A stretch of 64,000 nt of DNA from Acidobacteria bacterium RIFCSPLOWO2_12_FULL_66_21. Lineage in GTDB: Bacteria > Acidobacteriota > Vicinamibacteria > Vicinamibacterales > 2-12-FULL-66-21. The stretch is taken from positions 62,001-126,000 of the forward strand of contig MELC01000075.1 of assembly GCA_001767455.1 (NCBI GenBank), given 5' to 3'. The first letter of the stretch is position 1, and each line of letters begins with the position of its first letter. The translations under genes were made by a program, and so were the position numbers. The notes under the pieces are model-generated. The model ran no database searches. It saw only the letters and a list, made by a program, of their open reading frames with translations, and had not been told where the DNA came from. Below are positions 17,402 through 26,466 of the stretch, one piece after another.

Positions 17402-18232
17402 TGCCAGTACGGGTGGTGGAACCTCCGCTGCTACGACGGTGACAATGGAACGCTGGTGCCGGGGACGTTCACGTATGACGTTCCGCCGGGCACGATCCTG
17501 ACTGCGGGCGAGCACACCTTCCACGTCACCTTTACACCCGATGACACGACGCGGTACGACCCGGTCGCGCTCGAGCTCGGAATCCGCGTCTATCCGCCGG
17601 TGTCCGTCCGGGTCGAGACACCGAATGGCGGCGAAGCGTTGACGATCGGCGCGACCGCGGACATTCGATGGACGGGAGAGAATGCCACCGGCTTCGACGT
17701 CTATGTCTCGCGCGACGACGGGACGACGTATGGCCCGATCGACGGATGTATCGCGTTGCCGGCGGACGCGGGATCGTGCGCGTGGATCGTCTCAGGCCCT
17801 GCGACGGCGAGCGCGCGCGCGCGAGTCGTGGCCTATGTGACTGATGGCGGCGTCGCCGTGAAGGGGATACCGCTGGCGGTTGACGAATCCGATGGCGCTT
17901 TCGAGATCCGCGATCAGGTCATCGTGGCGCCAACAATCAAGGTCACGAAGCCGAACCGCGGCAGCTCGTGGAAGATCGGTTCCACGCAACTGATCCATTG
18001 GACCCATACGCTGCCTGCCGACGCCACGGTCCGGATCGAGCTCAGCCGCGACGGCGGCGGGTCGTGGGCGACGATCGCCGACGGGGTGCGCAACAAGACC
18101 GAGGACAGCGGCAAGTTCGACTGGGTCGTCACCGGCGGGGCGACGGACACGGCCCTCGTGCGCGTGTCATCGGCGGGCGCGTCCGTGTCCTCGGTCAGCG
18201 TCGCGTTCAGGATCCGGCCGGCGGGATTGTGA
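17402..18232 (+). pseudogene. Ig-like surface protein, 3' fragment
   Basis: The open frame enters mid-domain. GTFTYDVPPGTILTAGEHTF is the second half of the bacterial Ig-like repeat usually written GTFTYTPAAGTVL. Two beta-sandwich repeats follow, each opening with a P-N-G-G/R motif (VETPNGGEALTIGATADIRW and VTKPNRGSSWKIGSTQLIHW). A GTG at 17456 could start translation, but no ribosome site or signal peptide is present, so this is probably the tail of a large secreted or surface protein cut off at about 17400. Confidence 0.7.
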
Positions 18233-18302
18233 CGTGCGCATGTGCGGGTATTTCGGCGCGCACCGTGCGCCGCGCGAGGTCTTCGGTGATTGACAGGCGC
18301 CT

Positions 18303-18608
18303 TCAAAACCGCGGATCGACTCCTAGTGGGCCCTCCCACCCCTCATTGAGGAGTGCGCGCTGCATCTCCGTCCAGCGCTCGTTCGCATCCCTCGCGGTTG
18401 GGTACACCTGGACGTGTTCGGTGCCGTCCGACGTGATCAACGTAATCCGGAATGGACCGTCCGGTTCCGTCACGTCGAGAATGCATCGTACGAACTGATC
18501 GTTCTTGCTGAAGAAATAGACCACGGCATTCCGAACGCCTCCGCCATTCGGTGCAGGTGATCTGAGCAACCCACCTGCCACGGGCAGGTTCGGAGCCGTA
18601 CGTCGCAA
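18303..18608 (-). CDS. Small hypothetical protein
   Basis: About 101 residues with TTG as the only early start. The C-terminal two thirds look genuine (VVYFFSKNDQFVRCILDV, then a segment with WTEMQRALLNEGWEGP), rich in beta-type patterns and a tryptophan-containing helix. I do not recognise a domain. The N-terminal 25 residues are low quality, and the true start may be an internal GTG near AVVYFFS. It sits between the mosaic region and the TPR gene. Confidence 0.4.
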   Translation of the reverse strand: MRRTAPNLPVAGGLLRSPAPNGGGVRNAVVYFFSKNDQFVRCILDVTEPDGPFRITLITSDGTEHVQVYPTARDANERWTEMQRALLNEGWEGPLGVDPRF

Positions 18609-18777
18609 GTCCTTTGGTTTCAGCGGGACACGCGAAAGACAAATCTGATGGTGACGTCAGGTGTCCCATCGAGGGACACCGGTGTCGAATTCTGATATGG
18701 CAGGTGCGGCGACATGCACACGCGCCAGAATTCCAACGCGAGACGGAACTGTACTCGACTCACGAATCTGACGGGAC

Positions 18778-19731
18778 TCAGCGCGCCGGTTGCGCCACCT
18801 TGCGACGCGCGAGCGGGCGCGAGCCGGCGGTCGTCGGATTGTGCGTCGTCGACGCCATCACCTTGCGGTAGTACTCCATCGCCTTGTCCGCCTGTCCGAG
18901 CTTCTCGTACGTCTGGGCGATCAGGCCGAGCACGTACGCGTCGTTCTGATTCGCCTGCTGGAGGTTGGTCAGCGCGGTCTGATGCTCGCCGGTGAACAGC
19001 GCGACGTAGCCGGCGAGATAGGGCAAGTACTCCTTCTGCTGCGCCGGCATGTTGCCGCGATCGACGAGCGCCCTCGCCGCCGCGACGTGCGTCTCCGCTT
19101 CGGCCTTGTTGCCGCGGCGGGCGGCAATGCGCCCGAGCGCATGCTCGAGGCGGTACTGCCACAGGTCCTGTCGCTCCGCCTTGATGTCGGGTTCGCGCAG
19201 CCCTGTCTCGGTCCCTGTCTTGTACCAGCGCTCCGCGGTGTCGATCTGCCCCGCGTCGAGACAGAGCCGCGCCAGCTCGTTCGCGACCTCCCCCGCGTTG
19301 TAGAAGTCCTTCGCGTCGAGGTACTGCCGGTGGAGCGGCTCCTCGTACTTCGTCGCGTTCGGACAGTCCCCCTCGAACCCGTAGGAGATCGCAATCGCGC
19401 GCATGGCGCGGTTCTTGTTGTCCGGCGTGGGCGCGACCGTCGCGGCCTTCGCGAAGAACTCGCGCGCCTCCTTGTACTGCGCGGCGAGGTCGAGCATCGC
19501 GCCCATGGTGTTGTTCGCCTGGTACGATTCCGGGGATGCGGCCACCGCCTTCCGCGCGAGGGCCACGGCCTCGGTTTCGTTACCGGCGCGCATCTGCTGC
19601 TGCGCCTGCCGCAGCAAATCGGCCGATGGGTCCTGGGGTGGAGCGGGCTGCTGCGCCCGCGCGGGGTCGACACTGGTGACGGCACATACGGCGAGCGCCG
19701 CCACGGCCCTGGCAAGTGTGAGTCTGGTCAT
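18778..19731 (-). CDS. Secreted tetratricopeptide-repeat protein
   Basis: A 317-residue protein with signal peptide (LTLARAVAALAVCAVTS) and several TPR units: LLRQAQQQMRAGNETEAVAL, SYQANNTMGAMLDLAAQYKE, then further repeats to YVLGLIAQTYEKLGQADKAM near the end. It likely scaffolds periplasmic protein interactions. The start at 19731 lies in a leader shared almost exactly with the S9 peptidase gene upstream (see 19729 and 22127). Both are minus-strand genes, possibly controlled alike. Confidence 0.83.
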   Translation of the reverse strand: MTRLTLARAVAALAVCAVTSVDPARAQQPAPPQDPSADLLRQAQQQMRAGNETEAVALARKAVAASPESYQANNTMGAMLDLAAQYKEAREFFAKAATVAPTPDNKNRAMRAIAISYGFEGDCPNATKYEEPLHRQYLDAKDFYNAGEVANELARLCLDAGQIDTAERWYKTGTETGLREPDIKAERQDLWQYRLEHALGRIAARRGNKAEAETHVAAARALVDRGNMPAQQKEYLPYLAGYVALFTGEHQTALTNLQQANQNDAYVLGLIAQTYEKLGQADKAMEYYRKVMASTTHNPTTAGSRPLARRKVAQPAR

Positions 19732-19903
19732 CCGCCTATTATGCCACCTTGTCATTGCGGATTGCGAATTGGCGATGGCGGATCGGATTGCTGATTGGTG
19801 ATTGCCGATCGCGTCGGTGACGGCGGCGCCCGATGCCTGGGGACGCAATCCTCGATCCGCAATCGCAAATACGATCTGCAGTCCGCAATTGGCAATCAGC
19901 AAT
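19732..19903. repeat. Shared leader plus degenerate GATTGC repeats
   Basis: Immediately upstream of the TPR gene, the minus strand reads CATAATAGGCGG before the ATG, the same as upstream of the S9 gene. It is followed by many degenerate units such as ATTGCGG, ATTGCGA and ATTGGCG up to the S9 stop codon. The tract may contain a -10-like CATAAT. No gene is present. Confidence 0.7.
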
Positions 19904-22129
19904 CTACTGCTTTCCCTCTTCGACTGTCTTGAGCACATCGCGCCAGGAGAACTTCTTGCCCGATCCCCGCACGTAGTAGTCCATCCAGGCCATCTCGCTG
20001 ACGGCCTTGACGAGCTGGTTGCGCGCGTCGGGGATGCCATGGGTGTTCCCGGGATACATGAACAACTCGGTCGGCACGCCGAGCTGCTTGAGCGCCATGT
20101 GCAGTTCGATGGACTGCGGGCTCGGCACCCGCGGATCGCCTTCCACCACGTGGATCATCGTCGGGGTCTTCGCGTTCTTGATGTACTTCAGCGGGGACTG
20201 GATCCAGTAGGCGTCGAAGTCGTCGTACGGCAGCTTGTCGCCCAGGTAGTACTGGCGGTTGCGCTGGACGTCGCTCTGCGCGTACATCGAGATCCAGTTC
20301 GAGGTTCCGGCGCCCGAGCTGATCGCCTTGAACCTGTCGGTCGTCACGAGGATCCAGTTGGACCAGTGGCCGCCGGCGCTCCATCCGAGCGCGCCCATCC
20401 GGGCGGGATCCGCGATGCCCTGGGCGATCAGCGCGTCCACCCCGCTCATGATGTCCTCGTAGCCGGGCGCGAAGTAGTTCCCGACGATCACCGTCTTGTG
20501 CCTGTAGCCGTAATTGGTGGATCCCCGGTAGTTCGGCCGGAGCACCACGTAGCCGGCGCCGGCGTACACCTGCGAGTTGTACCCGCCGTTGAACCCGAGC
20601 ACGTCGGCCGACGCCGGGCCGCCGTGGATGGCGACGATGAGCGGGTACCGCGTCCCGGGCGTGAACCCGACAGGCTTGACGAGGACGCCGCCGACCGTGG
20701 AGCCGTCTTTCGACCGCCACGTGATCTCTTCCTGCTCGCCGAGCGCGAAGGTCCGTACCTGTGGGTTCGCGTCGGTCAACTGGATCCAGGCAGCGCGGCT
20801 TGCGATCTGATCGATGCCGGCGACCGTGAACAAGGTGGATGGCGTCGTCCCGTCGCTGTAGTTGATCGTGAGTACTCCGCTGTCGTCGTCGCGATTCACG
20901 GAGAGCGACGCCTTCCCACTGGTGATCTGCGTGACGGCGTCCCGCTTCACGTCGAGCGCGAACAGCTGGTTCGTCGCGCGGAGGCCCTCGTTGAAGTAGA
21001 TGGTGCCGCCGTCGTTCGACCAGAAGCCGACGGTCACGTCCCCGTCGAACGCGGTGCCGAGCTTCCGGAACGGCTTGCCCCTGTCGGCGGCCGCGCGCAG
21101 GTACACGCGCGCGTTGGTCATGCTGTATTTCTCGAGATCGTCCGGCGCGGAGAAGGCAATCCACCGGCTGTCCGGGGAGAAGCTCAGGCGCGCTTCCGCC
21201 ACTTCATGGTTTCGCGTCAGCCGCTCGATCTGCCCGCCGGCCGTATCCAGCAGGTACACGTCCGCGTAGATCGACGCCTGCGTGATGCCGCGCTCGTAGC
21301 GGTTCGCGGACTGGCCGGTGAATCCAACCCACTTGCCGTCAGGAGAGATGGTGAAGTTCGCGACAGACAACGTGGCGTCTTCGGTGAGCCGCTTCGCGCC
21401 GGCCGCGTCGATCTTCACGACCCAGAGACTCGACAGCGGGGTCTCCATGTTCCGGATGTTCACCGTGAACTTCTTCTCGCGGCGCGCCTTTTCGTCCGCG
21501 TCGAGGCTGTCGGGCGCCGCGAAGTAGATCGCGGCACTGTCGGGAGCCCACGCCCACGTGCCGACGCCGGCCACCTGCCTGGTGATCTGTTCCGGCACGG
21601 CGGACTCGATGCCCTTGACAGTCAGGCGGTACAGCTGCTCCTCGCCGGCGCGGCCGCCGCGGTACACGAGCCACTTCCCGTCCCGGCTGAACGCGAAGTC
21701 CTGGACCCCGTCCTTCGCGTCGGTGATGCGGCGCGCCTCGCCGCCGTCGGGCCGCATGAGGTAGACCTGGTTGCGGGTCGGCGCGTTTTCCGGCGCCTCG
21801 CGGTTCGACAGGAACGCGAACGCGCGGCCGTCCGGCGACCACGCCGGGGATGTCTCGTTCTTCTCCGTCGTGAAGGTCATCTGCCTCGACGAGGCGAGTC
21901 CCTGCTGGAGTGAGACGAGATGGATGTCGGTCTGGCGCCGCGCTTCCTTCCAGTCCGGTGTGGAGAGCGTGTGGAGCAGCCACTTGCCGTCGGGGCTCGG
22001 GGCGGGCGACGCGATGGTTCTCAGGTGCTGGACATCGAGAAACGTCATCGGCCGTTGGGCTGCCGCCCTCTGCGCAGCCGCGGTCACGAGCAGCGCCGTC
22101 AGGACGCACCGAACTGTTCGTCGAGTCAT
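19904..22129 (-). CDS. S9-family prolyl oligopeptidase-like peptidase
   Basis: A 741-residue exported serine peptidase: signal peptide, an N-terminal propeller with PD40-type blades (SPDGKWLLHT, WSPDGRAFAF, SPDGKWVGFT), and a C-terminal alpha/beta-hydrolase domain. The nucleophile is Ser584 in GWSAGGHW, the acid is likely in VVEGDPRVPS, and the histidine in GNTHGIPDA. S9 enzymes cleave short peptides, often after proline. Location next to an OPT peptide transporter and PepT suggests a peptide-scavenging neighbourhood. The start is set at 22129 by homology with the shared leader and the signal peptide. Confidence 0.9.
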   Translation of the reverse strand: MTRRTVRCVLTALLVTAAAQRAAAQRPMTFLDVQHLRTIASPAPSPDGKWLLHTLSTPDWKEARRQTDIHLVSLQQGLASSRQMTFTTEKNETSPAWSPDGRAFAFLSNREAPENAPTRNQVYLMRPDGGEARRITDAKDGVQDFAFSRDGKWLVYRGGRAGEEQLYRLTVKGIESAVPEQITRQVAGVGTWAWAPDSAAIYFAAPDSLDADEKARREKKFTVNIRNMETPLSSLWVVKIDAAGAKRLTEDATLSVANFTISPDGKWVGFTGQSANRYERGITQASIYADVYLLDTAGGQIERLTRNHEVAEARLSFSPDSRWIAFSAPDDLEKYSMTNARVYLRAAADRGKPFRKLGTAFDGDVTVGFWSNDGGTIYFNEGLRATNQLFALDVKRDAVTQITSGKASLSVNRDDDSGVLTINYSDGTTPSTLFTVAGIDQIASRAAWIQLTDANPQVRTFALGEQEEITWRSKDGSTVGGVLVKPVGFTPGTRYPLIVAIHGGPASADVLGFNGGYNSQVYAGAGYVVLRPNYRGSTNYGYRHKTVIVGNYFAPGYEDIMSGVDALIAQGIADPARMGALGWSAGGHWSNWILVTTDRFKAISSGAGTSNWISMYAQSDVQRNRQYYLGDKLPYDDFDAYWIQSPLKYIKNAKTPTMIHVVEGDPRVPSPQSIELHMALKQLGVPTELFMYPGNTHGIPDARNQLVKAVSEMAWMDYYVRGSGKKFSWRDVLKTVEEGKQ

Positions 22130-22249
22130 CCGCCTATTATGGCGCCGCGTCATCGCGGATTGCGAATTGGCAATCATCGTGGGTTGACACCTGTGCGCCG
22201 CGGGCGGGATACTGGCGCACCCCTACAGATGGCAGCCCTCAAGGGCTGC
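22130..22249. repeat. Leader repeat and hairpin between S9 and OPT genes
   Basis: 22130-22180 repeats the leader (CATAATAGGCGG on the minus strand) and GATTGCG units seen at 19732. A hairpin GCAGCCCT-CA-AGGGCTGC follows at 22232-22249. The two genes are divergent here, so promoters must lie in this 184-bp gap. No strong consensus is visible on the plus strand. Confidence 0.6.
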
Positions 22250-22313
22250 GCTACAACGTCTCTGATCGCGATCTGTCCGCCGCGCAAGTTCTCATTCATA
22301 AGGACGGTGACGC

Positions 22314-24353
22314 TTGCCTGTCATCAGCGAACCGACGAATCACTCCCCGCGTGCCGCGACCGCTGAGCCCACGCGGCTCCCGGCGAACGCGTACACGGCG
22401 CTCGCCCCGGGGCAGCAGTACGCGCCGATCGTGCCGGCCGCGAGTGCGCCCCTCGAGGCGACCTGGCGATCGGTCGGCTGGGGCCTGGTGCTCTGCGTCA
22501 TCTTCACCCTCGCCTCCGCGTATTCCGGCCTCAAGGTCGGACAGGTCATGGAGGCGGCGATTCCGATTTCCATCCTGGCCATCGGCCTCGCGCGCGTCTA
22601 CAAACGCCGCTCGACCCTGCTCGAAAACGTCATCCTGACCGGCATCGGCGGCACCTCGGGCGCCGTGGTGGCTGGAGCGATCTTCACGCTGCCGGCGCTC
22701 TACACGCTGGGCCTCCGGCCGCATCCGGCCCAGACGATTTTCATCTGCCTCGCCGGTGGGTGCCTCGGCGTGCTGTTCCTCATCCCGCTGCGGCGCTACT
22801 TCGTTCGCGAAACGCACGGCGAGTTCCCGTACCCGGAAGCGACGGCGATCACCGAGGTCCTCGTCACGGGCGAGCGCGGCGGCTCGCAGGCCAGGCTGCT
22901 GCTCCAGGCGACGGCCCTGGCGGGTGTCTACGACTTCTTCGTCACCACCTTCCAGGTCTGGCGGGAGTTCGTGGACCTGCAGTTCCTCGGTCCGGTCAAG
23001 GCGGTGGCCGAACGCGCGCGGATGGTGGTCGCGTTCGACGCGGTCGCGTTCATCCTCGGACTCGGCTACGTCATGGGACTCCGTTCGTCGATGGTGCTCG
23101 TCGCCGGGGGCATCCTGTCGAACCTCGTGCTCGTGCCGCTCATCTGGATGATCGGCCAGCACCTGCCGGACGCGGCGGTGTATCCGGGGACGGCGCCGAT
23201 CGCCAGCATGACCGCCACGCAGATCTTCCGCGGCTACGTGCGCTTCGTCGGTGTCGGCGCCATCGCCACCGCCGGCATCTTCGGGATCCTCAAGTCGCTC
23301 CGGATCGTCGGGCGGTCGTTCGGCATTGCCGCGCGGGCGTTCCGGCACGGCGAGGCCTCCGGCGAGCGCACGGATCGCGATATTCCCGTGATGGCGCAGC
23401 TCGTCGGCGTCGTGCTGGGCGCCGTCGCGGTGGCCGTCTTCTTTGGCACGCTCCTGCCGAGCGCCCTGCACATCGGCGTGGCGCTCGTGCTGACGCTCGT
23501 CTTCGCCTTCTTCTTCACGTCGGTCGCGGCGACGGCGATCGCGACGACCGCGCGCAACCCCATCTCGGGCATGACGATGCTGACGATCATCATTTCGTCG
23601 GTCGTCCTGCTGCGGTTCGGCGTGAGCGGCCAATCCGGGATGTTCTTCGTCATGGCCATCGCCGGCACCGTCTGCACGGCGCTCGCGATATCCGGCCAGA
23701 CAATCACGGACCTGAAGACCGGCTACTGGCTGGGATCGACGCCCGGCGTCCAGGAGCGCGTGAAGTTCCTGGGGGTGATTGCGGCGTCGGCCGCGGCCGG
23801 CCTGGCCATCGTCATGCTCGCGCACGCCTACCAGTTCGGCGAGGCGGCGGCGGGCGACACCCGGGCGGTGCTGGCGGCGCCTCAGGCGTCCATCATGCAG
23901 GCGCTCGTGCAGGGTTTCATGAGCCGGCAGCCCGTCGCATGGGTGCTGTTCAGCGCCGGTGCCATGGTCGCGATTTCGATGGAGATGCTGCGCGTGCCCG
24001 CGCTGGTCTTCGCCCTCGGCATGTACCTGCCGCTCGAGTTGAATCTTCCGGCCCTGGTCGGCGGGATCATTTCGTACTACGTCAACGCGCGATCCGAACG
24101 GCCCGGCGGCGGAGGCCGCAACGTCCGCGAGCGGGGCGTGATCGTGGCCTCGGGCTTCATGGCCGGGGGGGCTCTGGGCGGCGTGATCGGCGCCGGGCTG
24201 CGCCTCTTCGGCTGGTACCGCGAAGACCTGGTCAGGACGCCGTTCTTCGACATCGAAGCGATCTCCCAGACCGTCTCGATCGTCGGCTTCGTCCTGTTCT
24301 GCGTATACCTGTGGCGGAGAGCCACGCACGTTCCTGCGGGAGAGGCCGAATGA
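22314..24353 (+). CDS. OPT-family oligopeptide transporter
   Basis: A 679-residue polytopic membrane protein with about 14-16 hydrophobic helices. Motifs: FTLASAYSGLKVGQVMEAAI near the first helix and GEFPYPEATAITEVL with the conserved YPEA, typical of bacterial OPT proteins that import oligopeptides (or metal chelates) with protons. TTG at 22314 is the start, preceded by AAGGA. An ATGA overlap with pepT (24350-24353) indicates coupled translation, supporting peptide as substrate. Confidence 0.9.
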   Translation: MPVISEPTNHSPRAATAEPTRLPANAYTALAPGQQYAPIVPAASAPLEATWRSVGWGLVLCVIFTLASAYSGLKVGQVMEAAIPISILAIGLARVYKRRSTLLENVILTGIGGTSGAVVAGAIFTLPALYTLGLRPHPAQTIFICLAGGCLGVLFLIPLRRYFVRETHGEFPYPEATAITEVLVTGERGGSQARLLLQATALAGVYDFFVTTFQVWREFVDLQFLGPVKAVAERARMVVAFDAVAFILGLGYVMGLRSSMVLVAGGILSNLVLVPLIWMIGQHLPDAAVYPGTAPIASMTATQIFRGYVRFVGVGAIATAGIFGILKSLRIVGRSFGIAARAFRHGEASGERTDRDIPVMAQLVGVVLGAVAVAVFFGTLLPSALHIGVALVLTLVFAFFFTSVAATAIATTARNPISGMTMLTIIISSVVLLRFGVSGQSGMFFVMAIAGTVCTALAISGQTITDLKTGYWLGSTPGVQERVKFLGVIAASAAAGLAIVMLAHAYQFGEAAAGDTRAVLAAPQASIMQALVQGFMSRQPVAWVLFSAGAMVAISMEMLRVPALVFALGMYLPLELNLPALVGGIISYYVNARSERPGGGGRNVRERGVIVASGFMAGGALGGVIGAGLRLFGWYREDLVRTPFFDIEAISQTVSIVGFVLFCVYLWRRATHVPAGEAE

Positions 24354-25591
24354 CTTCCGTACTCGATCGATTCCTGAAATACGTTGCCTACGACACGCAG
24401 TCGCGCGAAGGGTCGGACACCTACCCGAGCACGCCCGGGCAGCTCGTGCTGCTCGGCGACCTGGTCAAGGAGCTGCGGGAGATCGGCGTCGCGGATGCCG
24501 CCATCGACGAACACGGGTACGTGATGGCGACGATCCCGGCGACGATACCGAAGCGCGGCATTCCGGTCGTGGGCTTCATCGCGCACGTGGACACGTCGCC
24601 GGAGATGAGCGGCGCGGGCGTCAAGCCGATCCTGCACCGCGATTACCGCGGGACGGACCTGGTGCTCCCCGACGATCCGCAGGCCGTGCTCCGCCCTGCT
24701 GACTCACCGTATCTGCGCGAGTGCATCGGCCACGATATCGTGACGGCTTCCGGCACCACACTGCTCGGCGCGGACAACAAGTCGGGGGTCGCCGAGATCG
24801 TGACCGCGGCCGAGCACCTGCTGGCGCATCCAGAAATCCCTCACGGCGCGATCCGGATTGGCTTCACCCCGGACGAAGAGGTCGGCCAGGGGACGAAGCA
24901 CTTCGACGTGCGGCGGTTCGGCGCCCAGTACGCCTACACGGTGGACGGTGGCGCGCGGGGGGAGTTCGAGTTCGAGACGTTCTCCGCCGACTCCATGTTG
25001 ATTACCTTCCGTGGCTTCAACACGCACCCGGGCTTCGCCAAGGATCGGATGGTGAACGCCATCAAGCTCGCCGCGCGGTTCATCGAGCGGCTCCCCGCCG
25101 ACGGTCTGTCGCCGGAGACCACTGAGGGCCATGAGGGCTTCGTCCACCCTTACGTGGTGCAGGCGAGCGTCGACCGGACGATGGTCAAGCTCCTCATCCG
25201 CGACTTCGTGACGGCGAAACTGAAGGAGAAGGAGGCATGGCTCGAGTCGCTCGCCCGCGAGGTCGTGGCCGGCGTGGCGGGCGCCGGTCTCGAGATCCAG
25301 GTCGAAGAGTCGTACCGCAACATGCGCGAAGTCATCGACCAGCACCCCGTCGTCGTCGAGCGGGCGCGCGAGGCGTTCGCGCGCGCCGGCGTGCCGATCC
25401 GCGAGCGCGCGATTCGCGGCGGCACCGACGGCTCGAGGCTGTCGTTCATGGGGCTGCCGACGCCGAACGTTTTCGCCGGGGAACAGAACTTCCACTCGCG
25501 GCTCGAGTGGGTCTCCGTGCAGGACATGGAGAAAGCCGTCGAGGTCATCGTGCAGATCGCCAGGGCGTGGGCGCAGCTCACTTCCGTGTGA
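24350..25591 (+). CDS. pepT: Tripeptidase, peptidase T
   Basis: A 413-residue M20B zinc aminopeptidase releasing the N-terminal residue of tripeptides in the cytoplasm. Metal-binding and catalytic segments are visible: FIAHVDTSPEM, LLGADNKSGVAEI, FTPDEEVGQGT, YTVDGG, and a C-terminal GEQNFHSRLEWVSV with the last histidine. Length matches the family (about 410). Encoded directly after and overlapping an OPT transporter, it would digest imported tripeptides. Confidence 0.93.
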   Translation: MTSVLDRFLKYVAYDTQSREGSDTYPSTPGQLVLLGDLVKELREIGVADAAIDEHGYVMATIPATIPKRGIPVVGFIAHVDTSPEMSGAGVKPILHRDYRGTDLVLPDDPQAVLRPADSPYLRECIGHDIVTASGTTLLGADNKSGVAEIVTAAEHLLAHPEIPHGAIRIGFTPDEEVGQGTKHFDVRRFGAQYAYTVDGGARGEFEFETFSADSMLITFRGFNTHPGFAKDRMVNAIKLAARFIERLPADGLSPETTEGHEGFVHPYVVQASVDRTMVKLLIRDFVTAKLKEKEAWLESLAREVVAGVAGAGLEIQVEESYRNMREVIDQHPVVVERAREAFARAGVPIRERAIRGGTDGSRLSFMGLPTPNVFAGEQNFHSRLEWVSVQDMEKAVEVIVQIARAWAQLTSV

Positions 25592-26021
25592 GCGCGGCGC
25601 TGATTGTGCCCCAGTCCGACTTGCGCAGCATCTGCCACACGCGCAGCGCATCGACGTTCCGCGTCGATTCCGGGGGCTGGCGTCCGGCGTGTTCACCCAG
25701 ACGTTTACCTCGGAAGTGGTGAAAGCAAAACGCACGGGCAGTCTTATCGAGTCACGGCAATCCTCGCAGTCGCGGAGCGCCGTCCACGGCTCCGGACGTC
25801 ACTTCTTGCATGCCGTATCGGCTCCCTTCTGGAGTTGCTCAACATCGGCGCGCTGCATGTTCACCGTGTTAGCTGCCACCCGGCCGGCAGGCGAGAGGCG
25901 GCAGCAATGTGCGGGCAGGGCGTCAGCGTACGGAGCCGTTTCGGGGCATGCCAAGCACTTTTTGCGGCGACGTTGCGAAGGTGGCGGACCTGTCGGTAGA
26001 CTCAACAAGAGCGGCCACGTC
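25592..26021. other. Gap with no intact gene
   Basis: About 430 bp between pepT and the GAF remnant. Both strands contain only short frames without start signals or recognisable motifs. No repeat or terminator is evident to me. Confidence 0.5.
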
Positions 26022-26466
26022 CATGGACCGTATGAGTACCGTTTGCTGCTCGAAATCTCCCAGCAGATCAGCCGGACGATCGATCGATCTGCAGGAGGTG
26101 GTGAACCACCTGCTGCAATCGGTCCGCTCGGTTGTCGAGTACGACGCGGCGGGCATCTTCGTGCTCAATCGCAACGTGCCGTTCGGTGGGGGTGCGGTGA
26201 CCGACATGATCGCCGGCGTGGCCACGGTCGGATTCGAGTACCACGCCGGGAAAAGCGATCCGATGCTGCGCTCGGGCAAAGGCATCGTCGGACACGTCAT
26301 CCGCACGGGGGAGACGGTCATCGCGGCCGACGCGAGCCGCGATCCGCACTACATCGAGGGGCGGCCCCAGACCCGATCGGAGATCGCGGTTCCGATCCTC
26401 AGCAATGCCGAGGTGATCGGCGCGCTCAATCTCGAAAGCGATCGGCTCGTCACGTTTTCAGAGAAG
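26022..26466 (+). pseudogene. GAF-domain gene fragment with 4-bp duplication
   Basis: Reads YEYRLLLEISQQISRTID in one frame, then LQEVVNHLLQSVRSVVEYDA and a full GAF sensor domain (AGIFVLNR, GKGIVGHVIRTGETV, SEIAVPILSNAEVIGALNLE) in another. The shift sits at about 26084 in ACGATCGATCGATCTG; removing one CGAT restores the frame, so a tandem 4-bp duplication caused it. The gene is cut at about 26466, after FSEK, where the opposite-strand kinase tail begins. Upstream partner domains (kinase, SpoIIE or HK) are lost. Confidence 0.78.

Noticed and set aside
17399-26466. Explaining the kinase, GAF and Ig-like fragments by one inversion between 17.40 and 26.47 kb
   Set aside because: Rejoining the pieces in that way does not restore any continuous family domain order, so a single inversion is not enough.
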